Shown here piece after piece: positions 1 through 8,747 of a stretch of 64,000 bases of DNA; within the stretch, counting starts at the first letter, position 1; every line of letters starts with the position of its first letter. The translations under genes were made by a program, and so were the position numbers. The stretch lies in contig NZ_FNBB01000017.1 of the NCBI RefSeq assembly GCF_900102105.1, forward strand, positions 1-64,000, in the 5' to 3' direction. The notes below the pieces were generated by a model that saw only the letters and a program-made list of their open reading frames with translations, ran no database searches and was not told the DNA's origin. The stretch comes from Agrobacterium pusense. GTDB taxonomy: Bacteria > Pseudomonadota > Alphaproteobacteria > Rhizobiales > Rhizobiaceae.

Positions 1-120
1 CTCCGCACCACACCCCGCCGCTACCGCCCCGAATACAGCAACCCAAAACCGCTGGAGCGAACTCAAAACTGGATAAAACTTGGGGGCAAGGTCACGGCCG
101 ACAAAAGCAAAAACCGCTAG
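1..120 (+). CDS. C-terminal end of an unidentified protein (partial)
   Basis: The first frame is open from base 1 to a TAG at 118-120 and encodes 39 residues rich in Arg, Lys and Pro. The 5' part lies outside the window, so the family cannot be judged and I recognise nothing in it. It could equally be a chance open frame. The stop codon lies within the stem of the hairpin that serves as terminator for the opposite strand, which would fit two convergent genes sharing one terminator region. Confidence 0.3.
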   Translation, partial: LRTTPRRYRPEYSNPKPLERTQNWIKLGGKVTADKSKNR

Positions 121-135
121 CTAACGCTGGCGGTT
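105..135 (-). terminator. Rho-independent terminator for the minus-strand gene at 191-610
   Basis: Bases 112-135 form an inverted repeat with arms AACCGC-x-AGC and GCT-x-GCGGTT around a short loop. Read on the minus strand, the hairpin is followed directly by a T-rich run (TTTTTGCTTTT). It sits 56 bases past the stop of the minus-strand gene. No T-run follows it on the plus strand, so it should work mainly on minus-strand transcripts. Confidence 0.55.
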
Positions 136-190
136 CAGTTCACCCCATATGGTTTCGGTCGAAGTAGGTCTCATTGGGATCAAGATGCGG

Positions 191-610
191 TCACCGCCTA
201 TCGTCAGTTCGTTGGTAAAGAGGCTTGCCATCGACCAAGCTTAGGTCGATTTCTGCCACAATCAGATCTTCGAGTCGCAGCCCGTAAACCATGACGCGTC
301 CTTCCCCCACGTCGGAAGATTGATAAGACACAAGGTAACGTCTAAGGCAGCCCTCTTCGACTTTGAATACATATCCCAGCGGATCTTGCCCGACAGCCGA
401 GCCCGGCAGATCGATAGGGTCTGCCTCTCCAGAAACCCGGATCACTGAGATCGGCTTGATTTCGTCACCGCTCTTGATCCAGAAATCGGGTTTGCCGGGT
501 AGTCGCTCGTCACGAGGCCAGTTGTCCATATCGTTCCACGGCGCTGTTGCCTCACTCGTAGGAGCGATCGCAGGACATATGCAGACAAATCCGTCGCGGG
601 TCGGCATCAA
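191..610 (-). CDS. Hypothetical protein, 139 residues
   Basis: I do not recognise the family. The product is acidic, without a signal peptide or membrane segment, and has a mixed alpha/beta composition. ATG at 610 or the next codon (two Met in a row) is the likely start. Support for a real gene comes from its length, from codon use without rare-codon runs, and from the well-formed minus-strand terminator just downstream at 105-135. No neighbour suggests a function. Confidence 0.5.
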   Translation of the reverse strand: MMPTRDGFVCICPAIAPTSEATAPWNDMDNWPRDERLPGKPDFWIKSGDEIKPISVIRVSGEADPIDLPGSAVGQDPLGYVFKVEEGCLRRYLVSYQSSDVGEGRVMVYGLRLEDLIVAEIDLSLVDGKPLYQRTDDRR

Positions 611-716
611 AAGATCAGCGCTCTATTCGTATCAATCTGAACATGGAAGACCCGATGTTAGCACAGGCAAAACGAGTTGAGCAAAATCTCGACGTCATGA
701 CGGCGTCGGCTGTAGA

Positions 717-1160
717 GTGGTAGAATTGGGTAACGGGGAAGCGCGGATGAAGGTTGGCAAACCCGAGGGTCGAGAGAAATTTGATCTGCGGCGGCAAAGC
801 GATGATCTGGTTTACACCTTTAAGCGTGAACGTTTTATGGTGGGAAACCTGCATACAAGCGGCGCGACCAGAACTTGTGGATTGTCCATCGCCCGAAATG
901 GGACTGGGTTGTCTGGGATCACGCAAGCGACACATGCGTGGGAAGACCATGGATGCGCTTCCACGTCAGCAAGCTGAATATGCCCCGGAAGGCGATTGGG
1001 TAAGCCGGAAAAGAGTTAAAATCCTACGCGTAGATATTGGTCTCCGTCAAATAGATCGCCCGGGCTTCTGTTTTTCGGCCTTAGGGCACTTGATCCATAA
1101 TGCCGCGGTTTCCCCTTGGCGTAGTGCCAAGCTGCGTCTTCTGACTGGCAGGTAATGTAC
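717..1160 (+). pseudogene. Possible decayed coding stretch
   Basis: No single frame is convincing, but coding-like pieces follow one another in different frames: KFDLRRQSDDLVYTFK near 780-825, KWDWVVWDHASDTCVG near 898-945, then APEGDWVSRK near 982-1012. That pattern suggests an old gene broken by at least two frameshifts. I cannot name the family. The alternative is ordinary intergenic DNA with chance open frames. The start of the next gene at 1221 is unaffected. Confidence 0.2.
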
Positions 1161-1220
1161 ACGTAATGCCCCACATTGATTCTCATCTGCGTTTTTGAAA
1201 ACCGCCAAAAGTGCAAGGAT

Positions 1221-1628
1221 ATGACCGTGGTTACTGAGATTAGCGCTGCTTTGAGAGATGCTGACCAAGATACAGAGCGCAGCCGCATAATTGCTAATGT
1301 GGACTACCAGTTCCGCTACAATATCAGTTTTTCTGATATTGTAATTCGCGTTGTCCTATGGGTCGCATTAAGCATTTTGACGTTAGGACTTTACGGGCTT
1401 GTCGTACCATACGCTTTTGCCAATTTCATCATCGACAGAACAGAAATCGTTGATTGTAACCAAGTGGTAATTGGCAAGTTAAATCATGGGCTCAAAACAT
1501 CAGAAATGATGCTAAATATAATTGTGTGGCTTTTAATAAGTCTGTTTACCCTCGGTTTGGGTTCGCTTGTTGCGCCATTTTACATTATGCGACTTATTCT
1601 GAATACCACACGCGTGGAATTTTCTTGA
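1221..1628 (+). CDS. Small membrane protein, DUF6693-like
   Basis: This 135-residue protein has two copies of a hydrophobic unit. Each has a membrane segment with the pattern (V/W)LLISLxTLGLxxLVxPF, near residues 42-65 and 98-122, followed by a short polar stretch ending in RTE or RVE. This tandem organisation resembles the DUF6693 small membrane proteins of Hyphomicrobiales, but the assignment is from memory of the pattern. ATG at 1221 is chosen because AAGG lies just upstream; an in-frame start at 1176 has no clear ribosome site. It ends at 1628, 18 bases before the next gene, so the two are probably co-transcribed. Base composition is more AT-rich than most of the window. Confidence 0.6.
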   Translation: MTVVTEISAALRDADQDTERSRIIANVDYQFRYNISFSDIVIRVVLWVALSILTLGLYGLVVPYAFANFIIDRTEIVDCNQVVIGKLNHGLKTSEMMLNIIVWLLISLFTLGLGSLVAPFYIMRLILNTTRVEFS

Positions 1629-1646
1629 GTGCTTGAGGTATACATC

Positions 1647-2480
1647 ATGAAAATTTCAGTATCGCAGATGATTTTGTTGATCTGCATGTTAGTTCCTTTC
1701 ACTGTTTCTAAGGTCCACGTTGAGGCCGCCGAAGCGGCCTACTCAACTGCATGGGAGTTAGGTGAGACAACGTCCAATCGGCACGTTGTAGATATCCATG
1801 ACTACGGTATAGACAGGGTTCTTTTCGTCGGCCGACCCTCCGCTAAGGCGGTGGTCCTAATGTTGCCTGGTGGAGCAGGAACCTTGGGCATCCGTCGAAA
1901 TGGCACTCTCAAGCACCGCAACAACTTCGTTGTCCGCGATATACCGCTTTGGAACAGGCTCGGTTACACTGTCGTGGTGCCCGATCCAGGTAAGGATGTG
2001 AACCTCCGTGGGTTACGCAGTAGTGCGGAATATGTGGCAGCTCTTCGTCGATTGATAAGTTTCACGCATCAGAAATTCGGCAAAAAGGTAGGAGTTATCG
2101 GTACAAGCCAAGGGGCAATTGCTGCAGTAGGTGCCGGCGCAAGTGATACGAACAATTATCTTGCTGCTGTCGTCCTAGCTGAACCCGTATCCATTTTGGG
2201 TCACAGCGGCGAAACAGTTTTCACCGCCGAGCTTCGGAGTGTCAAAGCACCTGTTCTTGTGATCGCCAATGCGGACGATCGCTGTTGGGTGGCACCCCCG
2301 ACAATGGCGCCGAGGATTAAAGCATTGCTTACCGGCAGCAGAAGAGTGGAGATTTTGGAAACTTCCGGAGGGCGAAAGGTTTCTAAACATGACTGTGGAT
2401 CCCTCACACCGCATGGTTACTACGGCGTCGAAGCGTCGATAGTCTTGGAAATTGATCGCTGGTTGAAATCATTGCAGTAG
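1647..2480 (+). CDS. Exported alpha/beta hydrolase
   Basis: The 277-residue product begins with a signal peptide (hydrophobic core at residues 8-19, probable cleavage after VEAAEA near 30). The mature part has an oxyanion-type loop (MLPGGAG, 72-78) and a nucleophile elbow G-T-S-Q-G with Ser154. Asp210 or Asp211 and His248 or His256 can complete the triad. The substrate is unknown; the fold covers esterases and lipases. ATG at 1647 is preferred over the GTG at 1629 because GAGG precedes it and the signal peptide then starts correctly. It follows the small membrane protein closely and likely shares its transcript. Confidence 0.8.
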   Translation: MKISVSQMILLICMLVPFTVSKVHVEAAEAAYSTAWELGETTSNRHVVDIHDYGIDRVLFVGRPSAKAVVLMLPGGAGTLGIRRNGTLKHRNNFVVRDIPLWNRLGYTVVVPDPGKDVNLRGLRSSAEYVAALRRLISFTHQKFGKKVGVIGTSQGAIAAVGAGASDTNNYLAAVVLAEPVSILGHSGETVFTAELRSVKAPVLVIANADDRCWVAPPTMAPRIKALLTGSRRVEILETSGGRKVSKHDCGSLTPHGYYGVEASIVLEIDRWLKSLQ

Positions 2481-2877
2481 AAATCGGACCGAAACCGACT
2501 TTTCGTCCAGCGGCCTTATTTCGCGATTTGCTACGCAAGTCGTGGGTGCGACTGACGCAAACCCCCAAGGGGAGATTTTTGCAGACCGTTTGCGCGGGTT
2601 AAGCGAGGCAATGTCGTCTGACTGGTCACGTTTGCGGCCGCCAGCGGATGACTGGAACGAGGTCTTGCAGGAAAGAGTGAAGGAGAATGCAGCCAGGCAA
2701 ATAGGAGGAAGGCGTGCCGCACCTCGGTCGACCGCGTCAAGGGAGGCTGCGCCCGGCTAAGAGCCGGTCCTTGACCCTGCCGCGCGGGATGCCGGCGGCC
2801 TGCAAGATATCGTGACGGATTGAAGATGAAGATGATCGCGACGGTCATCGCTTTGCTCCCGATATCTGAAAGGAAAA
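2481..2877. other. Stretch without a convincing gene
   Basis: The plus frame 2542-2760 is open and encodes a charged 72-residue peptide starting with a GTG codon, but it has no clear ribosome site and no recognisable domain. It may be a remnant of a plasmid gene that once preceded the DUF1419 gene. Bases 2865-2877 hold the AAGGA ribosome site of that gene. Confidence 0.3.
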
Positions 2878-3128
2878 ATGAAGATCGAAAATACCACCCG
2901 AAAGATTTTCGAAGGTGTTGCCACGCGTCCGCAAAGGTTCAGGTTGTTTGACCGGCACGGTCAGCGCCCCGACAAGGAAGGGTTCGACGCCTCACCTCTC
3001 TACATGGGCGAATGGCTCGAGATCGATGAGGCCCTTTATGATTACATGCTGGAGCTTCTGCCGCGCTGTGGATGCGCGGTCCGATCTTTGCGATGCGCGA
3101 GTTCATGACCGGATGTGTTTCGGCATAG
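2878..3128 (+). pseudogene. Truncated and frameshifted DUF1419 protein gene
   Basis: The first 60 residues match what I know of the DUF1419 family, found on rhizobial plasmids: an RKIFEGVATR start, RLFDRHGQRP, then LYMGEWLEIDEALYDYMLELLP. Near 3063 the frame breaks; one base shift restores LWMRGPIFAMREFMTGCVSA, the expected continuation, which ends in TAG at 3126-3128. The family normally continues for well over 100 more residues, and that part is missing. The truncation point lies just before the probable left end of the ISL3 remnant. Function of the family is unknown. The AAGGA site before the ATG is intact. Confidence 0.6.
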
Positions 3129-3134
3129 GATATT

Positions 3135-4657
3135 GGCTCTGACTCACATTGGCTGCTGTTCAGGATCATGGTCTTGCTGATTCACCGGAGGATCAGCCAT
3201 GCAACGACGATTTCAACGGGCAAGCCTAGCTCCATCCGGATTTGCTGTCGATGATGTAGCGGTTGTCGCGGATTGCTTCGGCTGCGGTCACGCGCTACTT
3301 CAGGAACTTGCCCAGCCTGTAGGCGACAGGGCCGACGAGTTCAAAGCCGATATCTACGGTGGCCCGCTGACCTGCCGTTCATCGGACGGCGAGTTGAACT
3401 GGCAATCGTGGCGCGACGGTTTTGGTGTGACGCCGTTCTGTGTTGTCGGCGCATCTTCTGCGAACACATCGATAGTGGGGTGTTGGCACGTTACGGTCGG
3501 CGTACCCAGCGCCTGGAGACCATCTTACATTATCTTGGCTTGGCCCTTGGCGGCAGACCTGCGGCCGCCTTTGCCAATCGTCTGATGGTACCGGTGAGCA
3601 ATGACACCCTGTTACGAGTAGTTCGCCGCCGTATCGCCGACCCCAACGATGAACTCACAGTCATCGGCATTGATGATTTTGCATTCAGGCGAGGCCAAAC
3701 CTACGGTACGATCGTCTGCGATTTGGAGCGGTGAAGGCCCGTCACCCTGTTGCCGGATCGAGCATTGGATACCTCTCGAGCTTGGCTTGCCGGGCATCAG
3801 TCGATTCCCATGGTCGCCCGCGATCGGGGCGGCGGCTATCGTGAGGTCATTGCAAAGGCCCTACTTGATGCTGAGCAGGTCGTTGACTGTTGGCATCTTA
3901 TGGAGAATTCCAGCCGAGCATTCCTCGATGCTGGCGGTAAATCGATGCGCCAGATCAAGCAGGCGGTCGGAAACAATGTCGTTGATCCCAAGTTCCTGAC
4001 TTACGCTGAGAAGCTGCAGTGCGAGGGGTATCTGCGCCGGCAGGAAACGAACGAAGCGATCCGGGAACTGTCGAAAAAAGGAGCATCAATTCGCCAGATC
4101 GTACGGCTAAAGGGCCACAGCCGAAAGCTCGCTCGCAACGTTTTGAGAGCGCAGCGTCTCGACGTCTTCCGAACACGACCCAGCTCATTGCACAGCTGGC
4201 TGCCTTGGCTCAATGACCGTTGGGAGGAAGCTACGCGAAACGCGCTGGCACTTTGGCGTGAAATGAAGACCAATGGCTTCGTGGGGCAGAGTGGCGTTGT
4301 CTATCAATGGGCTCAACGTCGACGTCTTGCAGAGAAGGCCAACCAGAGCGAGCTTGCCAGAACGACCTCGGCACGAGTCATCGCCCGGCTACTGAGCACT
4401 GCCCGCGATGACCTTGCAAAATCCGAAGCGATCCTCGTGGCAGCGATTGAGGTGAATGTCCCTGACTTTGTGATAGCCGGCACCGTAATCGGCAACTTCC
4501 AGTCCATGATCCGCTCTGAGACCGCGCGAAAGCTTGATGAGTGGCTAGAAGCTGCCAGGAGCAGGTTGGTTGAATCGTTCGCCGTTGGCGGTGAACAGGA
4601 CCTCGATGCCGTCAGAAACGCAATTATCTCACCTTGGTCGAACGGACAAACAGAAGT
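3135..4657 (+). mobile_element. ISL3-family insertion sequence remnant, 3' end deleted
   Basis: The element is defined by its broken transposase gene. A plausible left end begins near 3135 with GGCTCTGACTCACATTGG, in the style of ISL3 ends, but I could not confirm it because the right end is absent. The transposase reading frame passes directly into trbG sequence at about 4655, so the right inverted repeat and any target duplication are lost. The likely history is insertion into the plasmid transfer region followed by a deletion that joined the element to trbG and removed the upstream trb genes. Confidence 0.7.
3199..4654 (+). pseudogene. ISL3-family transposase, inactivated
   Basis: The protein has the ISL3 plan: an N-terminal zinc-finger region (CPAC, then CDAVLCCRRIFCEH), an HTH-like segment, and a DDE core with GIDDFAFRRG and VARDRGGGY, ending at the SPWSNGQTE motif that holds the last acidic residue. 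Three defects are visible. The frame shifts near 3273; a TGA at 3732-3734 replaces the Arg codon expected after CDLER (a CGA to TGA change would do it) while the frame continues unchanged; and the C-terminal tail after NGQTE is replaced by trbG. Activity is very unlikely. Start taken as ATG 3199, preceded by GGAGG. Confidence 0.85.
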
Positions 4658-4991
4658 CGACGTTAACGCACGACTGGAAGCCAGCACGATGCCGGGCGCC
4701 GGCGTTCCGGCGGAGCAATTAAGCTTTGCCTATTCCGTCTCGGGTAGTGCCGGCTGGCGACCGACGCGTGTCTATTCCGATGGGCAGAAGACATATATCC
4801 AGTTTCCGCGGTCAATCTCCGGTCAGGATGCACCGGTTCTCTTCGTCGTCTCCGGCGGCCAGAACCGTATCGTCAATTATCGCATGAAGAGCAACATGAT
4901 GGTGGTCGATTACAATATCGATCGTGCCGTCCTCGTCTCAGGCGTCGGCTGGAAACAGCAGAAGGTGACCATCAGCAAGGGAGGGCGATGA
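4658..4991 (+). pseudogene. trbG: trbG, C-terminal fragment fused to transposase
   Basis: From about 4658 the transposase frame reads into the last third of TrbG, the VirB9-like outer-membrane-complex protein of the Trb type IV secretion system. The typical C-terminal beta domain is visible: [39 protein letters not shown] and [16 protein letters not shown]. The N-terminal two thirds, including the signal peptide, are missing, so the protein cannot be exported or assembled normally. Its TGA overlaps the trbH start (ATGATG), the usual translational coupling of these genes. No trbB to trbF genes lie upstream in this window. Confidence 0.85.
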
Positions 4992-5470
4992 TGCTGAAGC
5001 TCCTTCGCCGCAACGCGAACAGCCTCGGCCCCATCCGCTGCCTGGCCATAGCCAGTGGCCTCGCCATCCTCCTTTCCGGCTGCCAGTCAATGGATACTGG
5101 CGGTCTCACCACGAGCGCGGCACCTCCAGAGATCTCCGGACCGGCGGCGGGCGCCATCGCGGGCGACATGGTCAGCCGCCTTGCCGAACAGATCGGACAG
5201 GGGAAGGCAACCGTTGTGCTCAAACAGGATGGTTCTCCGTTCGGACAGGCGCTTGAAGCAGCATTGAAGGGGTGGGGTTATGCGGTTGTCACCGACCAGA
5301 AGACGGATAGCGGCGCTGCCGTCATTCCGCTCGCCTATGTCATCATGCCCCATGACGGCCAGGTGCTCGCAAGGCTCTCGACCAGCAGTGTCGAACTTGG
5401 CCGCGCCTATACCGTGACGACAGCGGGCGCGACACCGGCGAGCGCAGTGTCGCTCATGCGGCGCGGGTGA
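4988..5470 (+). CDS. trbH: Conjugal transfer lipoprotein TrbH
   Basis: The 160-residue protein has a lipoprotein signal with lipobox LLSGC (Cys about residue 32), followed by a Ser/Thr/Pro-rich stretch and a small alpha/beta domain. Length, position between trbG and trbI, and sequence fit TrbH of rhizobial and Ti-type plasmids, thought to act as the lipoprotein partner of TrbG in the outer-membrane complex. Its start overlaps the end of trbG and its end overlaps the upstream GTG of trbI, so translation is coupled. The gene looks intact, but with trbG truncated and trbI interrupted it is probably non-functional in its own complex. Confidence 0.88.
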   Translation: MMLKLLRRNANSLGPIRCLAIASGLAILLSGCQSMDTGGLTTSAAPPEISGPAAGAIAGDMVSRLAEQIGQGKATVVLKQDGSPFGQALEAALKGWGYAVVTDQKTDSGAAVIPLAYVIMPHDGQVLARLSTSSVELGRAYTVTTAGATPASAVSLMRRG

Positions 5471-5481
5471 GGGAGTACATC

Positions 5482-6786
5482 ATGGTGCAATCCCTCAAAC
5501 TCGGTGGTGCGCAAAACAGTCAGGCTTCATCCGGCATCAAGCGGGTGAACCGTCTGCCGGTCATCGTCGTGATTGTGCTGTTGGTCGCCTTTCTCGGCAT
5601 CATCTTCTACGGGCTTTCGTCACGCGGGCTTTACTTCGGTAAGGATAGCGGTCCGGACACCAGTTCGGGCAATCCGGCTTCGACCTATGCCGACCAGATC
5701 AAGCGGGGTGTCACAGACGGAATCATTGGCGAGCCACAGGACCAGCAGACGTTCCAGCCGAGGCCGGTCGAGACCGAAAAGGCCGACGAGAAGGCGGCCA
5801 ATCCCTTTACGCCGCAGCCCCAGCAGGGACAGCAGCGGCGGGAACCGGAACTGGAGCCGGAAGAGGTGTGGCGGGCACGTCTTGCCCTTGAGCAACAGCG
5901 AAAGGTTCTCCGCGAGCAGCAACGCCAGCGGATGGCCCGGTTGCAGGCGCGAGACTCCGCCTATGACGCGCCGCTGGCGATCGACCGCGGGAAGCTGGAA
6001 GCGCGGTCGGAAAAAGATGACAGCGCCGGAACTCGGACGGCGACAGCCGCAAGCGCAAACCGTTCCGATCTTTATGCCGCAGCCTTGCGCGCCGGTTTGG
6101 GCGGGCAGAACGTCGACCCAAACGGGCAGAGCTCCAAGGAAGACTTCTTCAATGCCGATCTTAAGGATCTCGGCTATCTGCCGAACCGCGTCTTGTCGCA
6201 GCAGTCCCTATACGCACTGTAACGAGGCTCGGTTATTCCGGCGACATTGATTACAGGCATCGATCCCGACCTGCCAGGGCGCATCACCGCGCAGGTCAGT
6301 CAAAATGTCTACGACAGCGCAACGGGCCACCGCCTTCTAATCCCGCAGGGCACGAAACTGTTCGGTCTTTATGACAGCAAGGTTTCGTTCGGCCAAAGCC
6401 GCGTCCTTATCGTTTGGTCCGATATCATCTTTCCAAACGGCACGACTTTGCAGATCGGTGGCATGGCCGGCACCGATGCGGAAGGCTATGGCGGCTTCAA
6501 TGACAAAAAGAACAACCACTACCTCAAAACCTTCGGCTCGGCGGTCATGATCGCCCTGATCGGGACCGGCATTGACATTACGGTGCCTCAGAGCTCGACG
6601 CTAGCCACGCAGGATACGGCATCCGACGCAGCAAGGCGCAATTTCGCCGAGACGTTTGGGCGGGTGGGGGACCGTACGATACAGCGGAATATGGATGTGC
6701 TGCCGACGTTGCAGATCCGGCCTGGATACAAATTCAACGTGCTTGTTGATCAGGATATTATTTCACCGGGCCAATATAATCGATGA
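5482..6786 (+). pseudogene. trbI: trbI interrupted by one in-frame stop codon
   Basis: TrbI is the VirB10-like protein that spans the inner membrane and joins the Trb outer-membrane complex. The frame opens at ATG 5482 with a cytoplasmic head, a membrane segment near residues 27-49 and a Pro/Gln-rich periplasmic linker. It reads LSQQSLYAL and then TAA at 6220-6222. The same frame continues without any shift as RGSVIPATLITGIDPDLPG and carries the complete VirB10 beta-barrel domain to the TGA ending at 6786. A Lys codon is expected at the stop, so a single AAA to TAA change would explain it. Full length would be about 434 codons. Unless the stop is read through, only the N-terminal half is made. 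Confidence 0.88.
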
Positions 6787-6928
6787 AGGAAGCCATACCT
6801 TCTGTCAATTTGAGAGAGGGGAGGAACTGGCTCTGGACCAGCCGAGGCTTGGCATTGGCCAAACGCGTCGAAATTAGACAACTGGGATGGCACTCGAGAA
6901 CTGGAAAGGCCTGTCCACGTGGCGGGTA

Positions 6929-7366
6929 TTAGGGTTCTTCTGTTGCGTGGCCTTGAACCGCCTCATCGAAAGCAACCCTGGAGGCCTCTATTTCCTGCCA
7001 GGTATCACGGATCCACGCGGTAAACGCGCCTAAGGGCTCCAGCATTGATTTTCCACGGGCGGTAAGTTCGTATTCCACCCGGGGAGGCACTTCCGGATAG
7101 TATTTGCGAGCGACGAGACCGTCACGTTCCAGGTTGCGAAGGGTGAGTGTCAGCATGCGCTGAGAGATGTCTGGAATGCCGCGCTTTAGCGACCCAAAGC
7201 GCAACGGAGCATGCGGTGAGAGTGCCAGCATCGAAATCACCAGGATCGTCCACTTATCCCCGAGCCGCGCAAGTACGCTTCCCGGCGCACAGGGCGTAAG
7301 AACCGGTCCGCGCGCGGTTTCTATGATTGGTCGCCCGTGGATTTCGCGCATGCCTTTGTCTTTCAT
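6929..7366 (-). CDS. HxlR-family transcriptional regulator
   Basis: This 145-residue protein has the HxlR winged helix: a Cys in the CAPGSVLARLGDKWTILVI start (about residues 26-46), RFGSLKRGIPDISQRMLTLTLRNLERDGLVAR (recognition helix and wing), and PPRVEYELTARGKSML. HxlR proteins often sense electrophiles or oxidants through the N-terminal Cys. It is divergent from the NmrA-like gene at 7468, its likely target. It begins at 7366 with ATG; codon 6 is also Met. Function beyond repression or activation of the neighbour is inference. Confidence 0.88.
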   Translation of the reverse strand: MKDKGMREIHGRPIIETARGPVLTPCAPGSVLARLGDKWTILVISMLALSPHAPLRFGSLKRGIPDISQRMLTLTLRNLERDGLVARKYYPEVPPRVEYELTARGKSMLEPLGAFTAWIRDTWQEIEASRVAFDEAVQGHATEEP

Positions 7367-7467
7367 TCGTTACAGTCCTGTGCCTGACGATCAAGAGTGT
7401 GCCGTCTTGTGCTGGTTTCCAATAGGTTCCAGATAGTAACCAACGAAGCTATCAAAAGGTAACTGTC
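7367..7467. promoter_or_regulatory. Divergent promoter region between hxlR-type and nmrA-type genes
   Basis: This 101-base gap must hold both promoters. A dyad GGTTCC-N5-GTAACC lies around 7425-7441, and GGTAAC recurs just before the ATG at 7468. Such GGTTxC/GTAACC half-sites could be the HxlR operator. No element here has been tested. Confidence 0.35.
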
Positions 7468-8379
7468 ATGGAAATCAATCCTGAATATCTAATCTTCGGC
7501 GCGACTGGACAGCAGGGCGGCGCAGTCGCGCGCGGGTTGAACGCGAGAGGCAAGAAAGTTCGCGCTTTTGTGCGCGATCCAGAAAGCGAAAAGGCCAAAC
7601 GATTAGCTGCGGAAGGGATCTCCCTGATCAAGGGCGATCTATTTGATCCTGTGTCGATCGACCAAGCGATGGCAGGCGTCTCGGGTGTTTTCAGTGTTCA
7701 AGCCAGTTCGCCTAGTGGCGAGGTGACAGATGCGCAGGAGATCGAGCAAGGTAAGGCGATTGCGGACAGCGCTGCGCGAGCAGGGGTCCGGCATCTTGTC
7801 TACTCATCGAGCGGCGCGTCCGGAAAAGGTCGAACAGGAATGGGTCATTTCGACAGCAAATCTAAGATCGAAACTCACATCAAATCGCTCTCGATCCCCT
7901 ACACGATAACCCGACCCGCCACGTTCATGGAAATGATGATGCTGCCCGGGCTTGGCCTTTCCCACGATACCTTCACCTTCTTCATGCATCCCGAGCAGAG
8001 CATGCAGATCATCGCTTTACAGGATCTCGGCCGAATTAATGCAACGATACTGTTGGCTCCGAACAGTTATATCAATCAAGCCATTGAGCTATCGGGCGCG
8101 TCGGTGACGGGTAGTGACATACAACGGGTCTTCTCGAGGGCGGCCGGGCGAACCATCAGATATCAACGCTTCTCGGACGCTTTGCTTGCAGAAAACGGGT
8201 TCCTCAGGGATCTGACTCGCCTCGTCGACGATGGGACCGTGGCGGGACGTGCCGACATTCCGGCACTTGAAAAAGAGTTCGGCCCAATGACCTCTATGGA
8301 GGAATGGCTGGACGGTCCGGGAAAAACCCTGTTTCGGGCCGCTCTTAGCCAGGTCGCCGAAGAGGTGGCCCTTCGCTGA
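7468..8379 (+). CDS. NmrA-family NAD(P)-binding protein
   Basis: The 303-residue product starts with a Rossmann fold: dinucleotide-binding GATGQQGG (residues 11-18), then the acidic turn KGDLFDP and VYSSSGASGKG. The overall pattern (ITRPATFMEMM, MQIIALQDLG, and a C-terminal ERLF-like helix) is that of NmrA-like or quinone-reductase-like atypical SDRs, which bind NADP and act either as redox sensors or as reductases. No complete Tyr-x3-Lys catalytic pair is evident, so a sensor role is possible. AAGGTAAC precedes the ATG. It is divergent from the HxlR gene and probably controlled by it. Confidence 0.85.
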   Translation: MEINPEYLIFGATGQQGGAVARGLNARGKKVRAFVRDPESEKAKRLAAEGISLIKGDLFDPVSIDQAMAGVSGVFSVQASSPSGEVTDAQEIEQGKAIADSAARAGVRHLVYSSSGASGKGRTGMGHFDSKSKIETHIKSLSIPYTITRPATFMEMMMLPGLGLSHDTFTFFMHPEQSMQIIALQDLGRINATILLAPNSYINQAIELSGASVTGSDIQRVFSRAAGRTIRYQRFSDALLAENGFLRDLTRLVDDGTVAGRADIPALEKEFGPMTSMEEWLDGPGKTLFRAALSQVAEEVALR

Positions 8380-8747
8380 ATGAGATTTCGGTCTTCCGGA
8401 ACGAGCGGCCGTTTACAGAGGCGTAGCAGAGGGCCGCTCGGCCGATAAATGTCTCCGGTTTGCATTCCGCAAGCGCGACACAACTGATTGCTGTGTTCCG
8501 GCGTGCATATTTTGGACGCCGAGGTTTTAGCAACGCAAATGGCTCCCCACGAGCAATAGCTCGCACAGTCGAAGCCTTAGAAGTTCATCTCAAGACATCG
8601 GGCGGATCGTTCCGACCTTCGATGGCAGCTTCTTCAGCTAACCAGCCTTCTCGCCGAACGGTGCCCCGCATCTTAGTCGCGATTTTGAGCTTTCTGACGT
8701 CGTCCAATTTGGTCGTGATACGACAGCTCGACCTTCAGGCCATCCAT
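8380..8747. other. Convergent intergenic stretch, nothing recognised
   Basis: The gap lies between the ends of the NmrA-like gene and the LysR gene on the other strand. Open frames on both strands are short and unlike known proteins. No clear terminator hairpin with a T-run was seen. Confidence 0.4.

Noticed and set aside
5573-6250. Arg/Ser-rich plus-strand frame across trbI
   Set aside because: It is a shadow of the trbI frame, which carries the membrane segment and VirB10 motifs.
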